Assembly: GCA_018816525.1 (NCBI GenBank)
Contig: JAHIVV010000003.1
Coordinates: 1-56,839 of the forward strand
DNA length: 56,839 bases
Direction of reading: 5' to 3'
Origin: Elusimicrobiota bacterium
Lineage (GTDB): Bacteria; Elusimicrobiota; Endomicrobiia; CG1-02-37-114; XYA2-FULL-39-19
Made by a program: the position numbers and the translations under genes. The notes beneath the pieces were generated by a model. That model was not told the origin of the DNA, made no database searches, and saw only the letters and a list, made by a program, of their open reading frames with translations. Of the stretch, positions 1 through 7,667 are shown piece after piece. Position 1 is the first letter of the stretch, and the number at the start of each line of letters is the position of its first letter.

Positions 1-201
1 GGCAAGGTAAATGTTTTGCAGGTGCCGCAACATGGCAAGAAAATGCCCAGTAAGCAATTATTGAATCAACTCAACCCTGAAGCTTTGATAGTCTCTTCCG
101 ATAAATCAATCGCAAATGTTTATTCCACAGCTGCTTCCGGTGCAATCGAGATTGTGAGTGATGGAAAAAAGTATAAAGTAAGTGGGTTTCTTAAGCAATA
201 G
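1..201 (+). CDS. Partial C-terminus of a ComEC/Rec2-like metallo-beta-lactamase domain
   Basis: This gene enters from the left edge; 66 codons are visible, ending at a TAG. The fragment reads VLQVPQHGKK at its start and SGAIEIVSDGKKY near its end. This matches the final part of the metallo-beta-lactamase domain of ComEC-type DNA-uptake proteins, where a VPHHGS turn is followed later by a GAI strand. The second His of the usual HHG is not present (QHG). It is convergent with the E2 gene, 25 bases away. A stand-alone MBL-fold hydrolase is possible, because the ComEC channel domain lies outside the window. Confidence 0.55.
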   Translation, partial: GKVNVLQVPQHGKKMPSKQLLNQLNPEALIVSSDKSIANVYSTAASGAIEIVSDGKKYKVSGFLKQ

Positions 202-226
202 CGAGATGAAAGTTTTAATTCTTTAT

Positions 227-1348
227 TCATTGCATTATTGAAGACGGATTTTCCAATGTTTCTTTTAACTTAGCTAAAAATTTGGCGCCATAAGCGCCAT
301 CTACAACACGATGGTCTAAAGAAATATTAACTTTCATCAGCCAGCAAGCAACTATTTTCCCTTCCCGTACCTGCGGAACTTCTTTAATTTTACCCACAGC
401 CAGAATACCCACCTGTGGCGGATTAATTATTGCAGTAAATTGGTCAATACCATACATTCCAAGATTGGAAATAGTGAAAGTACCGCCAGAAAAATCTTTT
501 TCATCAAATTTACCTGTTTTTCCTTTTGCTTGTAAGTTTTTTATTTCATCAGCAAGCTCAAAAAGAGCTTTCTTGTTCGGTTCTTTTATTACCGGAACCA
601 TAAGTTTATCGTCTATCATCATGGCAATGCCGATATTGATTTTTTTATGCATTTTTATTTTTTCAGCTTCAAAAGTGGAATTGATTAACGGAAAACTTTC
701 CAAAACTTTAGCCGCCGCTTTTACTACCACATCATTATAAGAATATTTTTTATCCGACCCCTCGCGCAGTTTAACAATATTATCCAGAGCTATCTCTATC
801 TGAAGATAATAATGCGGGGCATCGTGCTTGCTCTGTGAAAGACGCTGAGCAATTGTCTTACGGATACCTGTCAATGGGACTATTTCAACATCACTTTCTG
901 CGCCGACTGCTGATTTTTGACTGCTTTCTGCGTCAATTACATCTTTTTCAATGATTCTACCGCCGGGCCCTGTGCCTTTTATTTTGGAAAGGTCGATATC
1001 TTTTTCCTTAGCAAGTTTTTTCGCTACCGGTGAAGCTTTTGTCTCTTTTTCATTCTCTGGTTTCTGTTCTACGCTTCCTGTTTCTTTCGGTATTTCTTCA
1101 TCCATTGTATCAGCAACATAAGCCACCGTTTGAATTACTGGTATTTTTCTTTCATTATCCGCCGGAAAAATAATTTTTTTTATAAAACCGCTTGCCGGCG
1201 ATTCTGCTTCAAATGTCGCTTTATCAGTGGTCACTTCAAATAACGCTTCACCTTTCTCAACCTTTTCACCTTCCTGCTTTAGCCATTTAGTAAGTATCCC
1301 GTCTTCCATTGTTTCACCAAGTTTCGGCATTACAAGCTTTGTAATCAT
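227..1348 (-). CDS. pdhC: Dihydrolipoamide acyltransferase, E2 of a 2-oxoacid dehydrogenase complex
   Basis: 373 residues. E2 carries the acyl group on lipoate and transfers it to CoA. An N-terminal lipoyl domain covers about residues 1-75, with the lipoylated Lys in TTDKATFE (K43). A peripheral-subunit-binding domain follows at about 105-137 (SPVAKKLAKE...GTGPGGRI). The catalytic domain ends with SLDHRVVDG, giving the active-site His (about 346) and Asp (about 350). Only one lipoyl domain is present. The start overlaps the E1-beta stop as TAATG, so translation is probably coupled. It is the last gene of the regulator-polyol dehydrogenase-E1-E2 cluster. No E3 (dihydrolipoamide dehydrogenase) is present here. 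The 2-oxoacid or acetoin substrate cannot be decided from sequence. Confidence 0.93.
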   Translation of the reverse strand: MITKLVMPKLGETMEDGILTKWLKQEGEKVEKGEALFEVTTDKATFEAESPASGFIKKIIFPADNERKIPVIQTVAYVADTMDEEIPKETGSVEQKPENEKETKASPVAKKLAKEKDIDLSKIKGTGPGGRIIEKDVIDAESSQKSAVGAESDVEIVPLTGIRKTIAQRLSQSKHDAPHYYLQIEIALDNIVKLREGSDKKYSYNDVVVKAAAKVLESFPLINSTFEAEKIKMHKKINIGIAMMIDDKLMVPVIKEPNKKALFELADEIKNLQAKGKTGKFDEKDFSGGTFTISNLGMYGIDQFTAIINPPQVGILAVGKIKEVPQVREGKIVACWLMKVNISLDHRVVDGAYGAKFLAKLKETLENPSSIMQ

Positions 1349-2319
1349 TAAATTAGCTCCTTTACTGCTTTAATGATATCTTCTTTCTGAGGCACTGCCA
1401 ATTTCTCCAGATTTGGCGCCTTTGGCATAGGCACGTCTGCACCGCATAATCTTTTTATTGGTGCATCAAGGTAATCAAACCCTTCCTCCATTATTTTCAT
1501 GCCTATTTCTGCACCTACTCCTCCTGTCTTACACGCTTCATGTACAATTAACACCTTATGCGTTTTTTTGACTGACTCCAATATAGTATCGGTATCAAGC
1601 GGCAATAATGTTCTCGGGTCAATGACCTCGCAACTTATTCCTTCTTTTTGCAGTTCTTCCGCAGCTTCCAATGACCTGAGCAATGACCTTGAATATGCGA
1701 TAACCGTAATATCTTTCCCCTCTTTTTTTACATCTGCTTTACCTATCGGTACAGTATATTCAGTTTCTGGAATTAATCCCTTTGTATTGTAAAGCATTTT
1801 GTGTTCAATGTACATTACTGGATTATCTTCCCTGATTGCTGATTTCAGTAATCCTTTTGCATCATACGGCGTAGCTGGCATAACTACTTTTATTCCCGGA
1901 ATATGAACAAACCAGGCCTCAAGACTCTGGGAATGATGAGCACCCAAAGTCCTGCCGGCGCCTCCTTCAGTCCGGACAACCAGGGGCACCTTGCATTTTC
2001 CGCCGAACATATATCTGATCTTTGCTACCTGGTTATTTAACTGGTCCATGGCAATTCCCATAAAATCCACATACATTATTTCAACCACAGGTCTGGTTCC
2101 GGTAAGCGCGGCACCCAAGCCGGCACCGACTATCGCGGCTTCTGAAATTGCAGTATCCCTTACTCTTTCTTCGCCGAATTTCTCGTATAATCCGCGGGTC
2201 ACGCCGTATGCTCCGCCGTAAATTGCGACATCTTCTCCCATGACAAACACCGACGGGTCCCTTTTCATCTCCTCTTCCAGCGCTTCATTTATCGCTTTCC
2301 AATACTGCACTTCATGCAT
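1348..2319 (-). CDS. pdhB: 2-oxoacid dehydrogenase E1 component, beta subunit (pyruvate/acetoin type)
   Basis: 323 residues from the chosen start. With the alpha subunit it forms the thiamine-diphosphate-dependent decarboxylase of a pyruvate- or acetoin-dehydrogenase complex. Family landmarks are visible: VMGEDVAIYGGAYG near the N-terminus, EIMYVDFMGIAMDQ and GGAGRTLGAHHSQSLE in the middle, and EVIDPRTLLPLD in the C-terminal transketolase-like domain. An upstream in-frame ATG at 2343 would add eight residues (MNILRGKN). That ATG lies within a small hairpin, whereas the ATG at 2319 is preceded by GAGAGGG at good spacing and begins MHEVQYWKAI as in homologues, so I prefer 2319. It is followed by E2 with a one-base overlap. 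Confidence 0.93.
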   Translation of the reverse strand: MHEVQYWKAINEALEEEMKRDPSVFVMGEDVAIYGGAYGVTRGLYEKFGEERVRDTAISEAAIVGAGLGAALTGTRPVVEIMYVDFMGIAMDQLNNQVAKIRYMFGGKCKVPLVVRTEGGAGRTLGAHHSQSLEAWFVHIPGIKVVMPATPYDAKGLLKSAIREDNPVMYIEHKMLYNTKGLIPETEYTVPIGKADVKKEGKDITVIAYSRSLLRSLEAAEELQKEGISCEVIDPRTLLPLDTDTILESVKKTHKVLIVHEACKTGGVGAEIGMKIMEEGFDYLDAPIKRLCGADVPMPKAPNLEKLAVPQKEDIIKAVKELI

Positions 2320-2348
2320 ATTTTTCCCTCTCAGGATATTCATCCTGA

Positions 2349-2431
2349 CCGGGAGTTAATCTCCCGGCTCTTTTTAAATATTTTTATTTGCGCTCGCCTC
2401 AGCGAGAGGGCTGAATTTTATGAAGCCCTCT
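2349..2431 (-). promoter_or_regulatory. Cluster of hairpins between E1-alpha and E1-beta genes
   Basis: This gap holds several consecutive inverted repeats. One is 8 base pairs with an 11-base loop at 2405-2431 (AGAGGGCT/AGCCCTCT) and overlaps the E1-alpha stop codon. One is 5 base pairs at 2393-2406 (CTCGC/GCGAG). One is 7 base pairs with a 5-base loop at 2349-2367 (CCGGGAG/CTCCCGG), followed by a T-run on the plus strand. A further short one (CAGGAT/ATCCTG) lies next to the E1-beta start. In the transcribed minus-strand direction they could stabilise, process or attenuate the message between the two subunits of one enzyme. The function is inference. Confidence 0.6.
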
Positions 2432-3398
2432 AAACATATAAATCTTCATACAATGCTTCTGGTTCTGGTAAGGGACTTTCAATAGCAAATTTTGTTGCTT
2501 CCTCTATCTCTTTATTTACTTCTTTTTCAATAGCATCAATTTCTTCCCGGGTAAGAATTTTTGCCTGTTCCAATTTTCTTGAAAAACTTAAAATACAATC
2601 CTTTTCTTTCCAGAATTTCTCCTCTTCTTTTGTCCTGTATACTCTTGGATCACTTCTTGAATGGCCATAATACCTATAAGTACTACAAACAATTAATGAC
2701 GGCCCTTTGCCTTCGCGGGCATATTTTGCGTACTTTGAAACAACATCCTTCACTGCCAATATATCCATACCGTCAACATGTTCTGAAGGCATAGCATAAG
2801 GGACTGCTTTTTTTGCTAAATCTTCAACTGCTGACGCTCTTTTGACTGAAACACTCATACCATATAAATTATTTTCACAAATATAAATCACAGGTAATTT
2901 CCACACACCAGCCATATTTAGTGATTCATGAAATATACCCTGATTAGTTGCGCCGTCACCAAAAAAACACAATACTACTTGATTTGTCTTGCGGATTTTA
3001 ATCGACAAACCAGCGCCAGTTGCCATCCCAAACCCGCCGCCGACAACTCCATTGGCACCTAAATTACCAGTAGATACATCGGCAAGATGAAGTGAACCGC
3101 CTTTACCTTTACAACATCCTGTTTTTTTACCGAGTATCTCCGCCATAAGTTCCGGTAATTTCCCGCCTTTGGCAATACAATGTCCGTGTCCGCGATGAGT
3201 AGAAGTTATCAGGTCCTCCGGATTAATTGCTGCCATTGAACCGACAGCCACTGCTTCTTCGCCGGCATAAAGGTGAGAACCTCCTTCAGCAATATTTTTT
3301 GCCAATAAGTCCATAATTTTATCTTCGAACTGTCTTATCTCCATCATCTGTCGCAGGTGCTTTACTGCTTCTTTTTTTGTTATTTTGATTTCTGGCAT
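2430..3398 (-). CDS. pdhA: 2-oxoacid dehydrogenase E1 component, alpha subunit (pyruvate/acetoin type)
   Basis: 322 residues. It binds thiamine diphosphate with the beta subunit. The ThDP motif runs from GDGATNQG to CENN, the classic GDG-x(about 30)-NN pattern. HRGHGH and KGKGGSLH, and the phosphorylation-loop-like YYGHSRSDP, are typical of the PdhA/AcoA family. The GVVGGGFG segment is common in acetoin-dehydrogenase and related PdhA proteins, so acetoin or another 2-oxo substrate remains possible. The ATG at 3398 follows GGAGG at good spacing. It starts 11 bases after the mannitol-dehydrogenase-like gene, consistent with one transcript from the DeoR promoter. Confidence 0.92.
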   Translation of the reverse strand: MPEIKITKKEAVKHLRQMMEIRQFEDKIMDLLAKNIAEGGSHLYAGEEAVAVGSMAAINPEDLITSTHRGHGHCIAKGGKLPELMAEILGKKTGCCKGKGGSLHLADVSTGNLGANGVVGGGFGMATGAGLSIKIRKTNQVVLCFFGDGATNQGIFHESLNMAGVWKLPVIYICENNLYGMSVSVKRASAVEDLAKKAVPYAMPSEHVDGMDILAVKDVVSKYAKYAREGKGPSLIVCSTYRYYGHSRSDPRVYRTKEEEKFWKEKDCILSFSRKLEQAKILTREEIDAIEKEVNKEIEEATKFAIESPLPEPEALYEDLYV

Positions 3399-3409
3399 TC
3401 CGTCCTCCG

Positions 3410-4666
3410 TTATAAATAATTTATTTTTTTTAAATAGGAATAGAGGTTATTTTTAACCTGCCATTCTTTAATAATATCAAACGCCTTACCGGTTAAAACT
3501 AAAATTTCTTGTTTCATTTTTTCATCGTCAACATCTTTCCACAAGTTCTCAAGAACCGAAAGAGCTTGCGATTTATCAGGTGAAGACAATAAAAGCCCTG
3601 CAGCAACACCGATAATATATCTCTTGGGAACAACACCTGCTGCAAGCGAATTGCGAATTACGCCGATAAACCGGTCATTCCATGAAAGTTTTCTATCCGG
3701 GTCGCGGATTATCCTGTCTATTGAATCGTATAAAAACGGATTAATTATCCGCTGACATAATTGAACAACGAACGCTTCATAACCCTTAGGCGTTGCATCT
3801 TCTTCCTTTGTATAGCTATATTTCTTTTTAAACCAGAATCCGGTTTCTTCCCGTAATGCATCAACACCTATATAACCAAAATCAGGGTCTCCTGCATAAT
3901 CAGACATGTAAATGTAACCTTTTAATTTTCCGACAAATCCCAAAAGTGCGTGAACTGCATTATGACCGAAAAGTTTCTGTTCTTCATAGATGTTAATATG
4001 GTTTGTCGCGAAAAATCTTTTAAACCCGGTTTCATAATGATACTTTTTAGAAAATTTGCATTTTTCGATTATTATTTTGTCAAAGTCCTCTACAAGGAAC
4101 GCCTCTTTACCGGCTTCGGTTAATAGTGCAAGCTTGTGCCTTTTTATAAACTCCGGGGCACTGTGGAAACCACCCATTCTTGCGATGACTGTATCCGAAA
4201 ATTTTACCCAGGAAGGTATTTTGCCTGAAGGAAAAACAAGTTTTTTAAGCAGTACTGCCGCTTCAATTTGGTTTTCAGAAGCATAAACTATTACCGGACT
4301 GGTTTCTTTTTTCCGGGCAAGCCCTTCCTTTAATAGCTGGGCAACACCGCCTTTTTCATAAAGCGATGCGCTCGGCACTGCAGTAACAATATCGTTTGCG
4401 TCTTCGATATAATCAAGAATTTTCTTGCGCTCTTCAGGATTAGTTGGATTGTATATTTGTACGGGACCCACTGTTACAGGTACTATTCTGTCAAAATATG
4501 CGATGTTTAAGGAGTAATAATTATTATTATTTCTTATAGCCCGAACTTTTGCATCATCCACTTCAGCAATAACAACTTTCAATCCTGCAAGGTTTGCATA
4601 ATATCCCCACAAACCCAGTTGAATTGCACCGCCCCCGATACCAACAAATATTTTTTGTTCTTTCAT
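3410..4666 (-). CDS. Mannitol-dehydrogenase-like, NAD-dependent polyol (phosphate) dehydrogenase
   Basis: 418 residues. An N-terminal nucleotide-binding fold is suggested by IFVGIGGGAIQLGL and the acidic VVIAEVDD that ends the second strand. The central FGHNAVHALLGFVGKLKGY resembles the conserved His-containing helix of mannitol-1-phosphate 5-dehydrogenases and other polyol-specific long-chain dehydrogenases. The GGGAIQLG loop differs from the usual GAGNIGRG, so it is a divergent member and the substrate is unknown. It overlaps the upstream alcohol dehydrogenase by 4 bases (ATGA). The pair probably oxidises a sugar alcohol or its phosphate in two steps, or reduces and re-oxidises it as in sorbose catabolism. 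No transporter or kinase gene is adjacent. Confidence 0.7.
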   Translation of the reverse strand: MKEQKIFVGIGGGAIQLGLWGYYANLAGLKVVIAEVDDAKVRAIRNNNNYYSLNIAYFDRIVPVTVGPVQIYNPTNPEERKKILDYIEDANDIVTAVPSASLYEKGGVAQLLKEGLARKKETSPVIVYASENQIEAAVLLKKLVFPSGKIPSWVKFSDTVIARMGGFHSAPEFIKRHKLALLTEAGKEAFLVEDFDKIIIEKCKFSKKYHYETGFKRFFATNHINIYEEQKLFGHNAVHALLGFVGKLKGYIYMSDYAGDPDFGYIGVDALREETGFWFKKKYSYTKEEDATPKGYEAFVVQLCQRIINPFLYDSIDRIIRDPDRKLSWNDRFIGVIRNSLAAGVVPKRYIIGVAAGLLLSSPDKSQALSVLENLWKDVDDEKMKQEILVLTGKAFDIIKEWQVKNNLYSYLKKINYL

Positions 4667-5958
4667 TTCAGGTTCTTCTCTAAAAATTCAGCTTCTTTTT
4701 CTCTTGTCCATTCATCTTTCACTTCTAACGGTTTATCTGCTTTTGCATGAGGATAAACTATTGCCTTACCATCAATTTTAGCCTGGTTGACAAGATTCAA
4801 AAATTCAACAGCATTATTAAGATCACCAACTAACTTAATATAAGTACCAACCTGCAAATCCCCGCTATTAATCATGTTAAGGGTTTTTACAGTATCTCCC
4901 CAGTTGCCCCCGCTTGAACCGGTAATTATTGATTCATCATAATGGACTTTGCGCATATCAACCGGAATAATTGCATCTTCTATTTTCAACCCGCCGAAAG
5001 AATTAACCACGCTCCCCTTGCCTGTAATTTTCAGCGCTTCTTTCTGCGCAATACCTGAACCGCTAGCTTCAATTATATCATCTCCGTAGTTCTGTCCACT
5101 GATTTTCTGGATGACATTTTTTGTATCATCTTTACCTGCAACTACACAGTGAAGATCAATGCCTTTTTTCTTTGCGCGGGGCGTAATATATTTTTCAATC
5201 CACTGAAACCTATCCTCCCTGATATCAAGAACAATTATTTTTCTGGGTGAATAACTGAGCGCTGACTCAATATGAAAACGACCCATAACTCCTGCGCCGA
5301 AAATTACAGTTACCCCGCCTTTGAGTAACCCTTTCATCGGAACCCGGTTGCCTGTTTCGGCATTGAAGGTCAGGTGCACGTGGTGGTCCTGCGATGAAAC
5401 CACACATGAGAGCGGTTCGGAAAGCGAAACTTCGTAATAACCCATACTTTGCGAAGGTATTTTTAAAAGGCAGTTTGCTTCAAGAACTTCTTCCTGAACA
5501 AGCATATACTGGCTAAGATGTCCGCCGAGCGTATAACCCACTGCAGTTTTCTTCATAGCTTCCACATTGCGGTAACGTTCCCTGTGGTTGATAGGTGGAC
5601 AGTCCACTGCCGGTTGAATACAAAGTCTTTCTCCAACTTTATATTTCTTAACCAGATTTTTACCCACCTTAACTGCGGTAACTGAACCCTCATCGCCGGG
5701 AGTTATCGGATATTTTTCAATATCCCAGCCATTAACAAATGTATGTTCCGGCCCCTGGCTAAGAAGTTTCATGGTTGACGGACATATAGTACACGCATCT
5801 ACACGCACAAGTAGCTGGTTATCGTTTGGCTGGGGAATATCAACTTCTCCTAATTTAAGATTTTCAAGCCCAGTTTGTGACATTAAAACTGCTTTCATTT
5901 TTTTTGGAATTATTATGTTCTCTTCAATATTTCCGTATATCTGAAATTTGTTCTGCAT
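4663..5958 (-). CDS. Zinc-type medium-chain alcohol dehydrogenase (SorE-like, long form)
   Basis: 431 residues, longer than the usual 340-350 of the family. The GroES-like domain begins at about residue 22 (MKAVLMSQTGLENLKL) and contains the candidate catalytic Cys in DACTICPST. The Rossmann fold shows VIFGAGVMGRFH. The normal GHE motif reads GDE (PITPGDEGS), so one zinc ligand or relay residue is altered. Length and layout recall L-sorbose-1-phosphate reductase and related polyol-phosphate enzymes; that is inference. The start is supported by AGGAGG nine bases upstream, although the first 20 residues extend beyond the family domain. It lies 17 bases after the DeoR gene and overlaps the next dehydrogenase. 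Confidence 0.75.
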   Translation of the reverse strand: MQNKFQIYGNIEENIIIPKKMKAVLMSQTGLENLKLGEVDIPQPNDNQLLVRVDACTICPSTMKLLSQGPEHTFVNGWDIEKYPITPGDEGSVTAVKVGKNLVKKYKVGERLCIQPAVDCPPINHRERYRNVEAMKKTAVGYTLGGHLSQYMLVQEEVLEANCLLKIPSQSMGYYEVSLSEPLSCVVSSQDHHVHLTFNAETGNRVPMKGLLKGGVTVIFGAGVMGRFHIESALSYSPRKIIVLDIREDRFQWIEKYITPRAKKKGIDLHCVVAGKDDTKNVIQKISGQNYGDDIIEASGSGIAQKEALKITGKGSVVNSFGGLKIEDAIIPVDMRKVHYDESIITGSSGGNWGDTVKTLNMINSGDLQVGTYIKLVGDLNNAVEFLNLVNQAKIDGKAIVYPHAKADKPLEVKDEWTREKEAEFLEKNLK

Positions 5959-5975
5959 TTCCGCATCCTCCTAAA

Positions 5976-6743
5976 CTATAGATAAACAAATTTTGGGCCT
6001 GTATTTTCAAACTTTCTTTTGATTTTAGCATCTACCCCTGAATCAGAAATAACCATATCTATTTTTGATAGTGGCGCAACATGAGCAAATGAAACTATGC
6101 CAAGCTTGCTGTGATCTGTAACAACTATTTTTTCTCGTGAAATTTCAAGAAATATCTTTTTCATTGAAGCCTCTTCTCCATAGATCTCGGTTAATCCTTT
6201 TTCCCAGTGAATTCCAGTCGTTCCAAGAAAAACTTTATCTGCATTGAATTTTTTTATATCTTCTACGGCTGACGGCCCGTATATTGAAAAAGTTTCAGGC
6301 AGAATATACCCGCCAATCAAAATATGCCGTATGTCTTTATTTGATGAAAGTTCAACCGCAGCTTTCAGAGAATTAGTTATAACAGTAATGTTTTTTCTGT
6401 TTTTTAAAAGAGAAGCAATCCAATAATTAGTTGTTCCTGTATCAAGAATAATTACATCCTTTTCTTTTATCATAGATACAGCATACTTTGCAATTTGTAT
6501 TTTTTCTTGATGAAATTTTTTTAGCCTTTTTTCAAAAGATATTTCTTCTAATACTCTATCTTTTGCTATAGCGCCGCCATGTGACCTGCGTATCATGCCC
6601 TTTCTATTAAGTTCTGTCAGATCACGCCTAATAGTAGGAATAGACACATTAAGCTCTTTTGCCAGGCTGTGTATTGTAACCCTTCCTTTGTCACTGATGA
6701 ATTGCGTTATTAGATTTTGTCTTTCTTCTTGAAATAATCTCAT
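5976..6743 (-). CDS. DeoR-family transcriptional regulator of the polyol/E1-E2 operon
   Basis: 255 residues from the ATG at 6743. An N-terminal helix-turn-helix covers about residues 1-57 (IHSLAKELNVSIPTIRRDL, RRSHGGAI). The sugar-phosphate-sensing domain follows, with ILDTGTTNYWIA and VITNSL, typical of DeoR/GlpR repressors. The reading frame can be extended to a TTG at 6809, but that TTG is the first half of the -35 box of the gene's own promoter, so the longer form is rejected. It is the first gene of a minus-strand series leading into two dehydrogenases and the E1/E2 genes. It probably represses itself and the operon until a sugar-phosphate inducer accumulates. Confidence 0.9.
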   Translation of the reverse strand: MRLFQEERQNLITQFISDKGRVTIHSLAKELNVSIPTIRRDLTELNRKGMIRRSHGGAIAKDRVLEEISFEKRLKKFHQEKIQIAKYAVSMIKEKDVIILDTGTTNYWIASLLKNRKNITVITNSLKAAVELSSNKDIRHILIGGYILPETFSIYGPSAVEDIKKFNADKVFLGTTGIHWEKGLTEIYGEEASMKKIFLEISREKIVVTDHSKLGIVSFAHVAPLSKIDMVISDSGVDAKIKRKFENTGPKFVYL

Positions 6744-6754
6744 AAGAGTTATTT

Positions 6755-6780
6755 TGATTGATATTGATTGTTTATGATTG
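6755..6780. promoter_or_regulatory. Candidate DeoR operator: three direct repeats of TGATTG
   Basis: On the plus strand TGATTG occurs at 6755-6760, 6765-6770 and 6775-6780, exactly 10 bases apart, so all three copies lie on one face of the helix. They sit between the -10 box and the deoR start codon. DeoR-family proteins often bind direct repeats, so autoregulation is a reasonable inference. Confidence 0.65.
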
Positions 6781-6809
6781 ATTTTATCATATAAATTATA
6801 ATTTGTCAA
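6781..6809 (-). promoter_or_regulatory. Sigma-70-type promoter of the deoR operon
   Basis: On the minus strand there is a consensus TTGACA (6804-6809), a 17-base spacer and TAAAAT (6781-6786). The start codon chosen for deoR lies 38 bases downstream, leaving room for the TGATTG operator. Confidence 0.75.
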
Positions 6810-6881
6810 TAGGGTTTTTTAACCTATTATTTGCGAAAACAGGGCTTTTCCTTTAATTTGGTCTCCGGAGTTTATAGGGGT

Positions 6882-7616
6882 TCAGCGAAGGGGGAGCCAA
6901 TGGAGGACGCGCTGGATTTTTTTATCCCAATAACCCCATTCATGCGTTCCGGGCTCTTCTTCATAGGTATAATCAAGAGGGAGGCGCTTGCAGTGATCGC
7001 GGAATTTTTTATTATCTTCATAAAGGAAATCTTTAGTTCCGCAGCATTGGTAAAGTTTTGGCTTGGGTCCTTTAGATTTCGCTAATTTATCCGCCAGAAA
7101 GAAAAGATTACTATTACTTTTTTTAAAATTCGGCCTGACACCGAAAACATTTGTCATGTCCTCTTTACTAATTCGAGCGCCTATTTTCTCAACATCCATA
7201 GATCCGGAAAGGCTGGCTGCAGCGGCGAACTTATCCGGGAAATTAAGAGCGAGCTTAAACGCTCCGTAGCCGCCCATAGAAATGCCTGCCGCAAAGTTTT
7301 CATTCCGTTTTACCGATAAAGGGAATAATGACCTGGCAATTTTTGGCAATTCCTCGCTGATGAATGTCCAATATTTCGCGCCATGAGCCATATCGGTATA
7401 AAAACTCCTGTTGACAGCCGGCATCACCACGGCAAGCCCCAGAGATTCTACATAACGCTCAATAGAAGTCCTTCTTGTCCAAGCTGTATGGTCATCAGAT
7501 AATCCATGGAGGAGATAAAGTGCCGGGTGCTTTTTTGTCGTTTGCGGCAGTATAACGTACATGGACGTGGAAATTTGTAAAACTTCTGAAAAAAAACCAC
7601 AATGAATTAGCGCCAT
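6882..7616 (-). CDS. Alpha/beta-hydrolase, tributyrin-esterase/S-formylglutathione-hydrolase type
   Basis: 244 residues. The nucleophile elbow is GISMGGYG, with the Ser at about residue 113. The likely acid is in [10 protein letters not shown] and the base in GTHEWGYWD near the C-terminus. [12 protein letters not shown] forms the oxyanion region. This is the esterase family that includes tributyrin esterases of Firmicutes and S-formylglutathione hydrolases; the natural substrate is unknown. The start [13 protein letters not shown] is preceded by AAGGAG and matches the family start, so ten upstream codons are left out. It lies between priA and the deoR promoter and could be cotranscribed with priA or expressed alone. 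No signal peptide is visible. Confidence 0.85.
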   Translation of the reverse strand: MALIHCGFFSEVLQISTSMYVILPQTTKKHPALYLLHGLSDDHTAWTRRTSIERYVESLGLAVVMPAVNRSFYTDMAHGAKYWTFISEELPKIARSLFPLSVKRNENFAAGISMGGYGAFKLALNFPDKFAAAASLSGSMDVEKIGARISKEDMTNVFGVRPNFKKSNSNLFFLADKLAKSKGPKPKLYQCCGTKDFLYEDNKKFRDHCKRLPLDYTYEEEPGTHEWGYWDKKIQRVLHWLPLR

Positions 7617-7667
7617 TTTAAAGTTTCTCCTTATAACTATTTGCATTTGAAAAAAATATAAGTTTTT

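Noticed and set aside
2349-2376. Rho-independent terminator on the plus strand (hairpin plus T-run)
   Set aside because: The shape fits, but no plus-strand gene precedes it; I list it as part of the hairpin cluster instead.
6744-6809. N-terminal extension of the DeoR regulator to a TTG at 6809
   Set aside because: That TTG is part of the TTGACA -35 box, and the extension would translate the promoter and operator.
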